Below are positions 30,723-41,361 of a stretch of 64,000 nucleotides of DNA, piece by piece. The position numbers and the translations under genes were made by a program. Position 1 is the first letter of the stretch. Every line of letters starts with the position of its first letter. The notes beneath the pieces were generated by a model. It was not told the origin of the DNA, searched no databases, and saw only the letters and a list, made by a program, of their open reading frames with translations. The DNA comes from Persicaria tinctoria (taxonomy: Eukaryota; Streptophyta; Magnoliopsida; Caryophyllales; Polygonaceae), in contig JBANSL010000004.1 of the NCBI GenBank assembly GCA_037127255.1, positions 88,494,627 to 88,558,626 on the forward strand, written 5' to 3'.

Positions 30723-30987
30723 TGTTATATTTGTATTTCGTGTTTGATTGAAGAAATTAAAGCGCGAGGTGAGAGACTTGAAATTGGGGAAACTCCATTG
30801 AAGAGAGAGCTTCTGAGTTCGGAATTTTGTTGCAACTGAACTCTACTACTATACTCAGTTAAGGGCTTGGCTTTTTATACAACCAAGTAATGGGCCTTAA
30901 TCTGAGCCCACTTATTCAACCCATTCTAAGACAAAATGAGAGGCACAATCTAAAACACATAAAACGATCATCTGATAACCTTCTACA
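30723..30987 (-). repeat. 3' LTR of Copia 2
   Basis: 265 bp, base-for-base like the other LTR when read by eye. Confidence 0.93.
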
Positions 30988-31009
30988 CCCCCCCTCAAGC
31001 TGCAGAAGG

Positions 31010-34000
31010 CTAACCATGGGAACCAGGAGGAAGCATTCCAAGCTTGGAGAGAAGAGTCTCTTGTTGAGCAGAAGGTAGGACCTTGGTGAAAACGTCAGCC
31101 AGCTGTTCAACAGTGGGAATGAATGACAACTGAAGAAGGCCTTCAAGAACTTTATCACGAGTAAAGTGACAGTCGATTTCTATGTGCTTGGTGCGCTCAT
31201 GGAAAATCGGATTCTTAGCAATCTGAATGGCGGAATTGTTGTCACAGTGCAATGTGATTGGAGAAAGAGAATGGAGACCAAGATCAGCTAGCAGCCTAAC
31301 CATCCAAGTGATTTCAGTAGCTGCTTGGGCCATCGCTCTATACTCGGCCTCGGCGGAGCTCCGAGAGACCACACTTTGCTTCTTGGATTTCCAACTCACA
31401 GGGGAGTTACCAAGAAGAAGAACATAACCAGTAACCGATCGGCGACTGATGGGGCAAGCTGCCCAGTCGGAGTCTGAATATGCCGTGAGCCTCGGATGAT
31501 CGCAACCATTCAAAGTGATGCCCCTGTCAACCGAGCCTTTGACGTAACGCAAAGTGTGCAAAAGTGCATCCAAATGAGAAGAGTGAGGGTCCTGCATAAA
31601 TTGACTGAGGCTCTGAACTGCATAGCAAAGATCTGGCCTCGTATGAGTGAGAAAATTAAGCTTGCCCACCATCATTCTGTAGAAGGAAGGATTGCTCAGT
31701 TTGGTGCCTTCTGTTTTCAGGAGCTTGCAATTGAGAGGAAGAGGAGAACAAACGGGCCGAAGTTCATCAATGCCAGCATCCCGGAGGAGCTCTTGAGCAA
31801 ACTTTTGCTGCGTCAAAGCAATGCCAGAATCGAGATAAGAGACCTCAAGTCCGAGAAAATAGTGAAGCAATCCCAAGTCCTTGAGGCCAAAATTGGTGTC
31901 CAAGTACAGCTTGAGAGAGGCAATCTCTGTAAAATCAGAACCAGTCACTAGGAGATCATCCACATAGACTGCTACAGCAGTGAAAAAGCCAGAAGAAGAC
32001 TTGGTGAATAAGCTGTAATCGTTCTTGGACTGTGTATATCCTTTCGAGATTAAGGCAGAGGTAAGAGTAGCAAACCACTGTCTAGACGCTTGCTTTAACC
32101 CATACAGTGATTTCCGCAGTTTACACACTAAATTGTCGGGATTAGGAAGACCATCCGGCATCTTCATGAACACCTCTTCATCAAGCCTTCCATGTAAGAA
32201 AGCATTATTTACATCCATTTGGTGAACAGGCCACCTCCTAGAGGCTGCAACAGATAGAAGACAACGAATCGTGGCCATCTTCACCACCGGAGAGAAAGTT
32301 TCCAAGTAATCTATACCGTACTTTTGAGTGAAACCCTTTGCGACAAGGCGTGCTTTGTATCTCTCAAGCGTGCCATCTGCCTTAAGCTTAACACGAAAAA
32401 CCCACTTGCAACCGACAGCTTTCTTACCAGGAGGGAGCTTAGTCAAAACCCAGGTACCATTTGTTTGCAATGCATCGATTTCCTTTTCCATTGCTTTGAT
32501 CCAATTTGGATCATGGGAAGCCTCAACATAAGAGCTAGGTTCAGAATAAGAATTGAGAGAAGAGATAAGAGAATAATGAGAAGAAGGAAGAGGTTGAGAG
32601 AATACCAAATTAATCAGTGGGGATGACCGGACTGAATGAGTGCACACATAATCCCTCAAGTACTCAGGTGGCCTGGAAGCTCTAGTGGACCTGCGAACGG
32701 GTTCAAGTGGCATTGAATGAGGAGGAGAAGCAAGGGGTGATGGAGACGCAGAGGCTGCAGTCTCAGAGAGAGATGAATCAGAATCAATGGACGAGGACGA
32801 ATTGTCACCGGAACGGGTGGGAGGAGGAATGAATATGTGTGTGGGGAAGTCTGAGGCCAAAGAAGGAAGTGTGACAGAAGATCCAAGGCTTTGAAGATAA
32901 GAGAAGGGGAAATGATCTTCATGAAAGATCAGGTCTCTAGAAAAAAACACCTTTTGAGAGGCAATGCTAAGAACAACATAAGCCTTTTTGAAGGAAGAAT
33001 AACCAATAAAGACACAAGGGTCTGATCGAGGTTGGAATTTGTCACTGGAGGTGTTCAAATATTTCACAAAAGCAAGACAACCAAAATTTCTAAGTATAGA
33101 ATAATCAGGGGCACGATGAAACAAGAGTTCATAAGGTGTCTTGTTCTTAAGAGAGGGGAGAGGTGTCCGATTGATGAGAAACGTTGCTGTCATAACACAA
33201 TGTCCCCAATAAGGAAGAGGAATCTGAGATTGGAACATAAGAGCTCGAGCAACCTCAAGAAGGTGCTTGTGCTTTCTTTCAACCACCCCGTTTTGCTGCG
33301 GACTATATGAACAAGAGGTTTGATGGATAATGCCCAAAGATTGAAAGAGGGAAGTAACACTGCTGGACAAGAATTCAGCAGCATTATCCGATCTAATGGT
33401 TTTGATGGTGGCAGCAAACTGATTTTTAACAAGAGCAATGAATTTTGTGATGACACTACAAAATTCATTCTTGTGTTTCATGAGGAAAATCCAAGTGCAC
33501 CGAGTAAAGTCATCCACAATGGTTAGGAAGAACCTAAAACCATCATGAGTTGGACACCTATACGGGCCCCAAGTGTCGATATGAACCAATTCAAAAGCAC
33601 AAGAAGTAGTAGAAGCAGAAGATTGAAATGGCAATCGGTGTTGCTTAGCCTTTGGACAAACTTGACAAATATGTGTAGGTTTAACAGATTTTGTAGAGAA
33701 AGGCAAATGGCATAATTGTTTGAAAGGTATATGCCCAAGTCTACAATGCCATAGCTCGGGGCTATTATTGAAAACAGAAGCTAAGGAGGTACCACTAGAA
33801 GTGCCAGCAAACTGATCGTGAGAGGGAGTGTGATGCACCACATACAGTCCTTTGTCTTCCTTACCAATTAAAATTGGCTTCTTCAGAAAAGGGACCTGAA
33901 GAAAACAAGAATGTGAGTTGAAGGAAACTGTGGCATTGAAAGCTTTGGTTAACTTGCTGATGGAAAGCAAATTAAACCGAAAATCTGGAACAAAAAGAAC

Positions 34001-35275
34001 ATCAGACAAAGAGATGTTAGGCAATAAAGTGGATGATCCAATATGAGAAATAGTAGATAGATTTCCATTTGGCAATGTAATGTGTTTAGAAGCTGTGACG
34101 GGAGAAAAAGTGTCAAGCAGGTGATGCTGAGAAGCTATGTGGTCAGTTGCACCACTATCAAGGATCCAATTGGAAGCAAAACAATTAGAAACGGAATTGG
34201 ATGCATTACCAGCAAGCATGGCACAAGAATCTGAAGAAGGAGCCTGTTGATTCCCAATCAAAGCAAGCAATTGAGCATACTGAGCCTGAGTGAAAGCAGG
34301 GACAGAGGGAGGAGCTGGTGCAGAGGAAGAGCCAGAACCTGAAGAAGCATCCTGAGTGGAATTGGCAGCAACCTTGGTGGAATTGAAATCCGCAGGATAT
34401 CCATGAAGCTTCCAACACCGCTCAATCGTATGACCTGTATGCTTGCAATGCTCACAAAAGAATGTGCGTTTACCAGTGGATCCATCGTTACGAGAAGAAC
34501 CGCCACGAGAAGAATTCCCTTTGGAATTTCCTTTGGAACTGGAAGCAAGAGCAGTAGACTCAGCATCAACAGACGATGAAGAATTGGACAAACCTCGTTG
34601 TTCCTCCTCTTGACTAACAAGCTGATATACCTGATCCAGATCTGGAGGAGGATTCATCAACAAGATCTGAGCCCGAACAGCAGCAAACGACTCATGGAGC
34701 CCCATTAAGAACTGAAGAACCTGCTGTTCTTCAATAAGAGCAAGAACAACATCATTAGAACCACAAGAACACACTCTGCCTTCAACGAGCAAGCGAAACT
34801 CATCCCAGAGGCACTTGCACTTCGTGAAAAACCCTTTCACCGAGAGAGTGCCTTGATGGAGAGAATGAAGATCTCGTTGAACTTGATAAAGCCGAGTACG
34901 ATTAGGACGACCAAAGCGAGTCTCCAAATTCTTCCAGATCAACGCAGCAGAACGAAAATACAAAATAGATTGAGCAATTTCTTTATCCACAGAGTGAATG
35001 AGCCAGGAGATTACCATAGCGTTGCACCTATCCCACTGATGTGCAAGCTGAGATCCAGTAGCAGGACGACGACAGGATCCAGAAACAAATCCAAGTTTGT
35101 TTTTCGCAAGAAGAGATACCTCAACGGAACGACGCCACTGATGATAATTCCTGTCCGTAAGCTTATTCGTGGCCAAGAGATAGCTCGGATGATCCGAGTG
35201 GTGGAGAAACAGTTCATCAGACGAATCAATTTGAATCAGAAGTTGACGAGGATCATCAGCAGGTTCAAAAGCCAT
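31010..35275 (-). CDS. Copia 2 gag-pol polyprotein, full length
   Basis: 1,421 codons in one frame. Domains in order: gag of the Copia type (NYHQWRRSVEVSLLAKNKLG at about residue 45), CCHC knuckle CEHCKHTGHTIERC (about 275), protease WILDSGATDHI (about 370), gag-pre-integrase LWHCRLGHIP (about 510), integrase with HIDTWGP, SDNAAEF and QQNGVVERKHK, RT starting WVFRVKLKADGT with YVDDLLVTGSD (about 1110), and RNase H with YSDSDWA, SSAEAEYRAMA and LHCDNNSA. The integrase motif has Ala where Gly is usual (DNA-AEF rather than DNGxEF). It makes the enzymes needed to copy and insert the element. No stop or frameshift is seen, so it may be active. Confidence 0.95.
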   Translation of the reverse strand: MAFEPADDPRQLLIQIDSSDELFLHHSDHPSYLLATNKLTDRNYHQWRRSVEVSLLAKNKLGFVSGSCRRPATGSQLAHQWDRCNAMVISWLIHSVDKEIAQSILYFRSAALIWKNLETRFGRPNRTRLYQVQRDLHSLHQGTLSVKGFFTKCKCLWDEFRLLVEGRVCSCGSNDVVLALIEEQQVLQFLMGLHESFAAVRAQILLMNPPPDLDQVYQLVSQEEEQRGLSNSSSSVDAESTALASSSKGNSKGNSSRGGSSRNDGSTGKRTFFCEHCKHTGHTIERCWKLHGYPADFNSTKVAANSTQDASSGSGSSSAPAPPSVPAFTQAQYAQLLALIGNQQAPSSDSCAMLAGNASNSVSNCFASNWILDSGATDHIASQHHLLDTFSPVTASKHITLPNGNLSTISHIGSSTLLPNISLSDVLFVPDFRFNLLSISKLTKAFNATVSFNSHSCFLQVPFLKKPILIGKEDKGLYVVHHTPSHDQFAGTSSGTSLASVFNNSPELWHCRLGHIPFKQLCHLPFSTKSVKPTHICQVCPKAKQHRLPFQSSASTTSCAFELVHIDTWGPYRCPTHDGFRFFLTIVDDFTRCTWIFLMKHKNEFCSVITKFIALVKNQFAATIKTIRSDNAAEFLSSSVTSLFQSLGIIHQTSCSYSPQQNGVVERKHKHLLEVARALMFQSQIPLPYWGHCVMTATFLINRTPLPSLKNKTPYELLFHRAPDYSILRNFGCLAFVKYLNTSSDKFQPRSDPCVFIGYSSFKKAYVVLSIASQKVFFSRDLIFHEDHFPFSYLQSLGSSVTLPSLASDFPTHIFIPPPTRSGDNSSSSIDSDSSLSETAASASPSPLASPPHSMPLEPVRRSTRASRPPEYLRDYVCTHSVRSSPLINLVFSQPLPSSHYSLISSLNSYSEPSSYVEASHDPNWIKAMEKEIDALQTNGTWVLTKLPPGKKAVGCKWVFRVKLKADGTLERYKARLVAKGFTQKYGIDYLETFSPVVKMATIRCLLSVAASRRWPVHQMDVNNAFLHGRLDEEVFMKMPDGLPNPDNLVCKLRKSLYGLKQASRQWFATLTSALISKGYTQSKNDYSLFTKSSSGFFTAVAVYVDDLLVTGSDFTEIASLKLYLDTNFGLKDLGLLHYFLGLEVSYLDSGIALTQQKFAQELLRDAGIDELRPVCSPLPLNCKLLKTEGTKLSNPSFYRMMVGKLNFLTHTRPDLCYAVQSLSQFMQDPHSSHLDALLHTLRYVKGSVDRGITLNGCDHPRLTAYSDSDWAACPISRRSVTGYVLLLGNSPVSWKSKKQSVVSRSSAEAEYRAMAQAATEITWMVRLLADLGLHSLSPITLHCDNNSAIQIAKNPIFHERTKHIEIDCHFTRDKVLEGLLQLSFIPTVEQLADVFTKVLPSAQQETLLSKLGMLPPGSHG

Positions 35276-35376
35276 GGCAAAACAAAGAGAAGCAGGAGAA
35301 CAACGAGAGAGAGAATTGAATAGAACAAATCAGAAGAAATACCGCGGAAGAGCGTAAATCGAACCAACTGATACCA

Positions 35377-35641
35377 TGTTATATTTGTATTTCGTGTTTG
35401 ATTGAAGAAATTAAAGCGCGAGGTGAGAGACTTGAAATTGGGGAAACTCCATTGAAGAGAGAGCTTCTGAGTTCGGAATTTTGTTGCAACTGAACTCTAC
35501 TACTATACTCAGTTAAGGGCTTGGCTTTTTATACAACCAAGTAATGGGCCTTAATCTGAGCCCACTTATTCAACCCATTCTAAGACAAAATGAGAGGCAC
35601 AATCTAAAACACATAAAACGATCATCTGATAACCTTCTACA
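35377..35641 (-). repeat. 5' LTR of Copia 2
   Basis: 265 bp. Contains a TATA-like tataaaaagcc on the minus strand at about 35522-35533. Followed by the ATTAG TSD. Confidence 0.93.
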
Positions 35642-36697
35642 ATTAGGACCACAATTTTGGATACTATCATTCCGAATGTCGGGTTGGTTGAGAGTCAGAT
35701 CGGGTTTAGGTCGGGTCGATTTAGTTTGTGTTCGGGTATGCACATTCTACATGACATCTATATAAATTTTTAACAAAAGATTTTTTAGAGATAAATTATA
35801 TTTATTTTAAACAACTTAAATGACTATTTGGAGTACAAAAAATAACATTTTAAGATCTACAAACAAAAATTGAAGAACTTTGAGAAAAGAAAATGTGAAA
35901 TTTGCATATATTATCATTTAAAAATAAATAAATAAACACTGTTTTATTATTAATTTTGGGTGTTTGGCTTCAAATATTGAAGAAAAAAAATATTTATCCC
36001 CAAAATGAATATTTTACATCTATATTTATTTTATCCACTCTAGATGTCCCTTATTATAATATCAATATTTTAAGACCTGTATTTTTTTTTATAAAGTTAG
36101 TAAAAATAATTAATTTGTGAATATTAGATTTCAAAAGTTAATTATAAAAATCAATTAGAGCCATTTTTTTTACAATTTACTTATTTTAAAAGTTAATTAA
36201 GACTTACAAATATTACTTTTTTACATCTTAGATGAGGCGCCTTAGATCACTTTTTTTTTACAATCTTACCTTTATTTTCTCTATTTATTTCTCCTTCTTT
36301 CTAGCCATCTTTCTTATTAAAATAATAAATAAGTTATGTATATCTACATAACTTCAAAAGTATTCGAACAATCATGTGCTTATTATTTTTTTAATCATTA
36401 TATGATAGCTTATATTTTTCTTTTTAGTTTCATCTTAATGATAATAATTATATATGTATTTTAAATTATAGTAGGCGGTGTGTTTCAGTTTTATTACTAC
36501 TTTACCTTATTAAATCATTTAAAAAATTATATTGAATTCTATTTCCAACTAACTTATAAATTACAAAAATACTTTATACATATTATTTTTGTTGTAAACA
36601 AGTATATATTAATATAGTATTATATAGATATATATAATGGTGCTCAATTTAAAATGAATCAAAATCCCGTGACTTCAAGGCACGGGTATTACACTAG

Positions 36698-37235
36698 TTA
36701 AACTCTAATTCTTTTTCCAAATTTAGGCAAGCGACTCTTGGGAGTATCCGGAGCTCCGCCCCAATGATTATCATTGGTCTTATAATTTAGGTATTTCCTT
36801 TCTCGTGCGTTGTTTTAATTTGTCCGAGTCAATAATACTGTTTATGGTAGTGAAATTGATGAACCAAAATTAATTAAAAATAATAATGACAAACTTGAAA
36901 CTCTTGTAATGCATATAAATTAATTATGAAGTCGTTTTGTTAGGTAATTTTTTATTTTTTTATTTTATTTTAGGAACCATCAAAGATTGCACGTGCTTGC
37001 AAGTGTTCAAACCTTGACAGCCTGTTCATCTTAATTATATAAGTAATATATAATCCGAGTTTTGAAATTCTCGTACACAAAAATAATATTAATTATATAT
37101 GTACTTAATTTCATAGGGCTTCTCCGGTGTGCACGCACATTATATTTCGGCTTTATGGGCCAAAATTTACAATGTCGACATAACTAAAGGGCATGCAAGC
37201 CAACGTGCATGCATACGTATGCAGTCATGCTATGT
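36698..37235. other. AT-rich intergenic DNA
   Basis: Nothing recognisable beyond AT-rich sequence and a short gcatgc-rich patch near 37190. Confidence 0.4.
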
Positions 37236-37239
37236 ATAC

Positions 37240-38370
37240 AGTGGCGGAGCCGGGGGACAGCGGCGGAACTAGACTCCCGGCAATGAGGGGGTCGAAATTT
37301 TACTTTTTTTTTTTTGTTTATCAAGCACCATTTTAAAAGAAATAAAGGCAATAAATTCGTAGTTTAAATATGCAAATTTTTTTTCTGAAAAAATCAAAAA
37401 ATAAATAAATGGGGACTATAAAATTATATTTTAAATGTTTAATTTCTTTCAAAAAAAATAGTAAAAACAAAAATTGAAGGCATACTAAAAATTTCTTGAA
37501 AAAATATTTTTTGTTTATCATAAAAAAAGTACTGAAAAAACTATAAAATATTGGTTTAAATTAAATGTTTAATTTAAAAGAAATCGTCAATACAAAAATT
37601 TGTCCAAACTAGAGGTATGAAGGTTTGAATCTCTAATCTCTAAATTAAAGTGGTTACCCTTTAACAACTAGATTGTTTGTTATTTTACTCTTTCGCTATA
37701 AATATCATATATAATTACCTATATAAATAATACTAAATATATATATAATTACCTATATGTTTAAAAAAATATATATATATATTTGATTGTGGGGGCCAGG
37801 GCCATCCCTGGCCTCCATGTAGTTCCGCCTCTGCTAGGGGTGCTCCGACCCGGAAAAAAAAACATTTTTTTTAGATATTTAGTATTTTTAAGATAATATA
37901 ACATTTTTAAATGATATTTGAAACAAGATTGTTATCTAGCTCAAGTGGTAAAAAGAGGAAGGAATAAAGGAAAAAGGTCTTGGATTCAAATTCCAACTCA
38001 TTCACTTTTTTATTTGTTTTACTATATCATTCATTCTTCTTGATTTATCTCTATATTTTTTTGTTTCTATTAACTATTTCATAAAAACAATGTCCTATTT
38101 ATGTTTAAATTAAAAAAATCACAATTTTAGTAGTCCTATTTATGTTTAAATTAAAAAAAATCACAATTTTAGTATTTTTCAATATTTTTTTTAAATCTTT
38201 ATTTATTTTACTATATCATAAATTTTTTTTGTTTCTATCAACTATTTCAATTCATTAATTAAAAAAATGTCATATATATATGTTTAAATTTAAAAAAAGT
38301 CAAAATCTTAGGGGTTTTTTCAATATTTTTTTAAAAAACTTCTTAATAAGTATACACCCAAAAACAATAT
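37240..38370 (+). mobile_element. Repeat family with tRNA-like motif, copy 2, holding a nested MITE
   Basis: Starts cagtggcggagccggg. From about 37840 on it matches the inverse of 17640-18240, including tttaaatgatatttgaaac, then ctagctcaagtggta and ggattcaaattcc (A- and B-box-like). Nested at 37259-37834 is a second unit whose ends CAGCGGCGGAACTAG and CATGTAGTTCCGCCTCTG are inverted, and whose middle is AT-rich. No protein is encoded. The superfamily is uncertain. Confidence 0.5.
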
Positions 38371-38760
38371 TATTTCGAATTACCAAATGAACCTAATCCT
38401 AATACGCTGGGGACATACAACATAGACTAAGATCCGAATCCAAACACCTCCATGCAGTGGCAACATTAACCAACGGTACATCAGGAGTCTCGATCTGTCT
38501 ATTCTATCTATTGTATGTATTTTGGTGTGATTATTTTCATGGTTATATGTTGCATTTTTTTTTTCCATTTTTTTTTAATTTAGAAACTTGGACTTAATTA
38601 AGCGTTTGCTATAGCACACTCCACCACACTCCAGCATGTGGACATCATCATTCGAAGGGTTTATAATAATAATATGTGGCAATTTAGTGTCACCGAAACG
38701 ACGTAGGATGGATAGCTTAGATTCCAAACATCTTTGGTTGATTGAACGTACTAATTACTA

Positions 38761-38999
38761 CTCCTTCTGTTCAAAATAAGTGTCGCTTGACTTTTTTCAC
38801 GTTTTTTAAGGAGGTAAAAACTCTATAAAATATTAATTTTTTAATCAAATTTTTTCCATAAATTGATATTTATTAGTAACAACTAACAAGTATCAATTTA
38901 TTAAAAAAAATTGATTAAAAAAATAATATTTTATAGAGTTTTTACCTCGTTAAAAAACGTGTAAAAAGTCAAGCGACTTTTATTTTGAAACAGAGGGAG
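38761..38999. mobile_element. Stowaway-type MITE
   Basis: Inverted ends CTCCTTCTGTTCAAAATAAG and the matching CAGAGGGAG side, flanked by TA at 38759-38760 and 39000-39001. Inner inverted phrases are cgcttgactttt/aaagtcaagcg. Confidence 0.85.
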
Positions 39000-39042
39000 T
39001 ACTTACCAACCCGTGACATCCTTGTTGTCATTAATTTAATTA

Positions 39043-39280
39043 CTACCTCCGTTCGGAAAAACTTGACACTTTACTATTCATGCACGCTTTTTTAGGAGAT
39101 AAAAACTATATAAAATATCTAGTTTTTTTAATAATTTTTTTTACAACTTCGTAGTTATTATTAATAAGTACAAACTTGTTAAAAAAAATTTATAAAAAAA
39201 ATGAATATTTTATATAGTTTTTATCGTTCTAAAAAAACGTGCATGAATAGTAAACGACAAGTTTTACCGAACGGAGGGAG
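39043..39280. mobile_element. Stowaway-type MITE
   Basis: Ends CTACCTCCGTTCGG and CCGAACGGAGGGAG, flanked by TA at 39041-39042 and 39281-39282. The hairpin body has tattcatgcacg/cgtgcatgaata. Confidence 0.87.
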
Positions 39281-39694
39281 TATAAATTAAAAAATGTTGA
39301 AAACTCCGTAGAGTAAACAAGACGTCCAATTAAATTAAATTAAATTAAATAGATGAAGTTGAGTCCACACTAATTAGTAATTCCACGTCAACTTGCACGC
39401 GTACTCATACAGTCATAATCTACTCGGATCGATCGGATCCATGCTGGCACTTGAATGTAATATTGCATGTTTTAATTGAGGACCTTGTACGTCGTCGTTT
39501 CGATATATCCCACCGTATATAGAACACCTAGTATTACTTCTAATTTGTGGAGTACATTGAGTTTGATTAATTAATTTTAAGTTATAAGTTGGACTCGGTT
39601 CTTCTTCCAAATGAGTTTGGCACGACGATCGTCGATTATCGATCAATATATACGGGCACTAATGTCTATAAGGGTGTGTTTGGATTCCATTGCA

Positions 39695-40216
39695 TCTATA
39701 TAACTACTTAATTTCGTATATTTTCCGCTGACGTGACGCGCTTTCCTTATTCCACTCCCTTTTAACCAATCACGTTTTTTCTTTTAATTTTTATTTTTTA
39801 CCCATTTACTAACTATCGAGTTTAATTCAAAATATATATCGATATAATATCTTAATTTATAATATTTTTGATGATATGTCAACAACTCCCTCATTTAAAT
39901 TTTTTAAACTAATCATTCTCTTCATCTTTTTCATACATTTACATTTTCTCGCTTTTAATTTTTTACCCATTGACTAATTAACCATTGGGTTTAAATCAAA
40001 ATATTGGATTAAATCTAATGTCTACTATTAATCTATATTTAAATCTTTATACATTACAATACTAATAATCTATATCAATATAATATCTTAATTTAAAAAC
40101 CGTTTTATGGAGCCTAACTTTATGGTTAACATTTTTACCATTTTCTTAAAGATTTCAAGTCTACCTTTATTATTTTATTTATTAAATATCGCATCATGGC
40201 GCGGGTATTATACTAG
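39695..40216 (+). mobile_element. Short Helitron-like element
   Basis: Starts A/TCTATATAACTAC and ends GCGCGGGTATTATACTAG before T, matching Helitron insertion between A and T. 522 bp with no coding capacity. Related to 887-1281. Confidence 0.6.
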
Positions 40217-40379
40217 TTTTCATTATAATGCAATTATTTTGCCTCATTTTATGTGCCCATTCGGTTGTAAAATTAAAAATCTTGTAAAAAATCGATGTAA
40301 AACCGTAATTTAACCAAATAATCACATAAATTGAGATAAAATAATTTCATTTTAACTCGAATCTAAACCAAATAATTAT

Positions 40380-40640
40380 TTTGTCTCGTTTTATGTGTCT
40401 GTTTCTCGGGCTTAAATCGAGCCTAAATTTGAACTCGAATCTGTTTAGTAAATAAATGAGTTCAAACTGAATTTTTTTTAAGTACTACCCTACTTGGTAA
40501 CTTGAAGGAAATTTATAAATTTTACAAAATAATAGTTATTTGAGCTTGAATCGAGATTTGAGTGAGCCGAACTTTGAATTGAACTGAGTCGAGTTTTTAT
40601 CGAGCCGGACTTAAACTAATATAACAACCCTAGCCAAAAT
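40380..40640. repeat. Decayed GCTCG-type hAT MITE relative
   Basis: Phrases such as cttaaatcgagcc, gagcttgaatcgagatttgag and cgagccggactt echo the 6040-6430 element. No TSD was found. Confidence 0.3.
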
Positions 40641-40739
40641 TGAGTCTAGTTTTAATTTGCCAAGAAAAAAAAATGTAACTACCCCTGGATTCTACAATCG
40701 CTCTTTCTAACTTATACATTAAGGGTATATGTTAAATAA

Positions 40740-40740
<1 letters not shown>

Positions 40741-40796
<56 letters not shown>
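40741..40796. repeat. (TCTA)n microsatellite
   Basis: Fourteen perfect units leading into tctagatatc and then a Helitron-like 5' end (tatatacatatactaaaac). Confidence 0.95.
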
Positions 40797-41354
40797 GATA
40801 TCTAGATATCTATCTATCTATATATACATATACTAAAACTGATGCATTGGTGCCTATGTGGCGACACGTGAGTGAATCTGGCTACGTGGTGGCGCGAGAG
40901 TGCGTCTCGCAAAGCTTTCGTCCGTCAAAAATAAAATCTAATAAAAATAATTAGATAGTTCTAATCTATATAATTAAAAATGATTTAATAATTATTTTAT
41001 TTTACCATTAACTCATATAATTGGATAGATGGAATATCTCATAAAAGACTAAATATTATATAAGGAAAAAAAACTCTATCTAATTGCTACTTATTACAAA
41101 TTTTGGTGAGATTTTATTTTATATATATATAACATGACATGTCAAGGATTGAAAGTTGAGACTTTAATTTGTGCATTTACAACCTATACAAATCGAGATC
41201 CTTATCACAGTTTGTAATATTTGACGTGTCAATGTTCAATGATTTATCAATTTATATATCATGTTATATTAATTTTCTTAATTGTTCAATGATTTACCAA
41301 TATATTTATCATGTTATATTGATTTTCTTTTGTAAGTTAAGTTACATTTACTAG
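40797..41354 (+). mobile_element. Helitron-like fragment, third copy
   Basis: ctatatatacatatactaaaac then gatgcattggtgcctatgtggcg matches the 5' end of the element at 43835. A CTAG occurs at 41351-41354 but is followed by C, so the 3' end is uncertain. Confidence 0.4.
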
Positions 41355-41361
41355 CTAGATA

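Larger units (their letters stand above)
30723..35641 (-). mobile_element. Copia LTR retrotransposon 2, intact and recent
   Basis: LTRs of 265 bp (30723-30987 and 35377-35641) read as identical. TSD ATTAG is at 30718-30722 and 35642-35646. Termini are TG...CA. On the minus strand the primer-binding site TGGTATCAGTTGG follows the 5' LTR at 35376, and the tract TTGAGGGGGG precedes the 3' LTR. One uninterrupted polyprotein fills the interior. Identical LTRs plus an open frame suggest recent insertion. Confidence 0.95.
30358..36697 (+). mobile_element. Helitron-like element interrupted by Copia 2
   Basis: The 5' side starts A/TCTATCTATC...TATTAATATTAC. The 3' end at 36697 is CTAG followed by T, with a 6-bp hairpin CCCGTG/CACGGG at 36666-36686 ending 11 bases before the terminus. 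That is the Helitron 3' signature. Without Copia 2 and one TSD it is about 1.4 kb. The phrase ggaccacaattttggata is present at both 30607 and 35646. No Rep/helicase is encoded, so it is non-autonomous. Confidence 0.6.

Noticed and set aside
34853..35323. Plus-strand frame of 156 codons
   Set aside because: Antisense shadow of the Copia 2 gag region.
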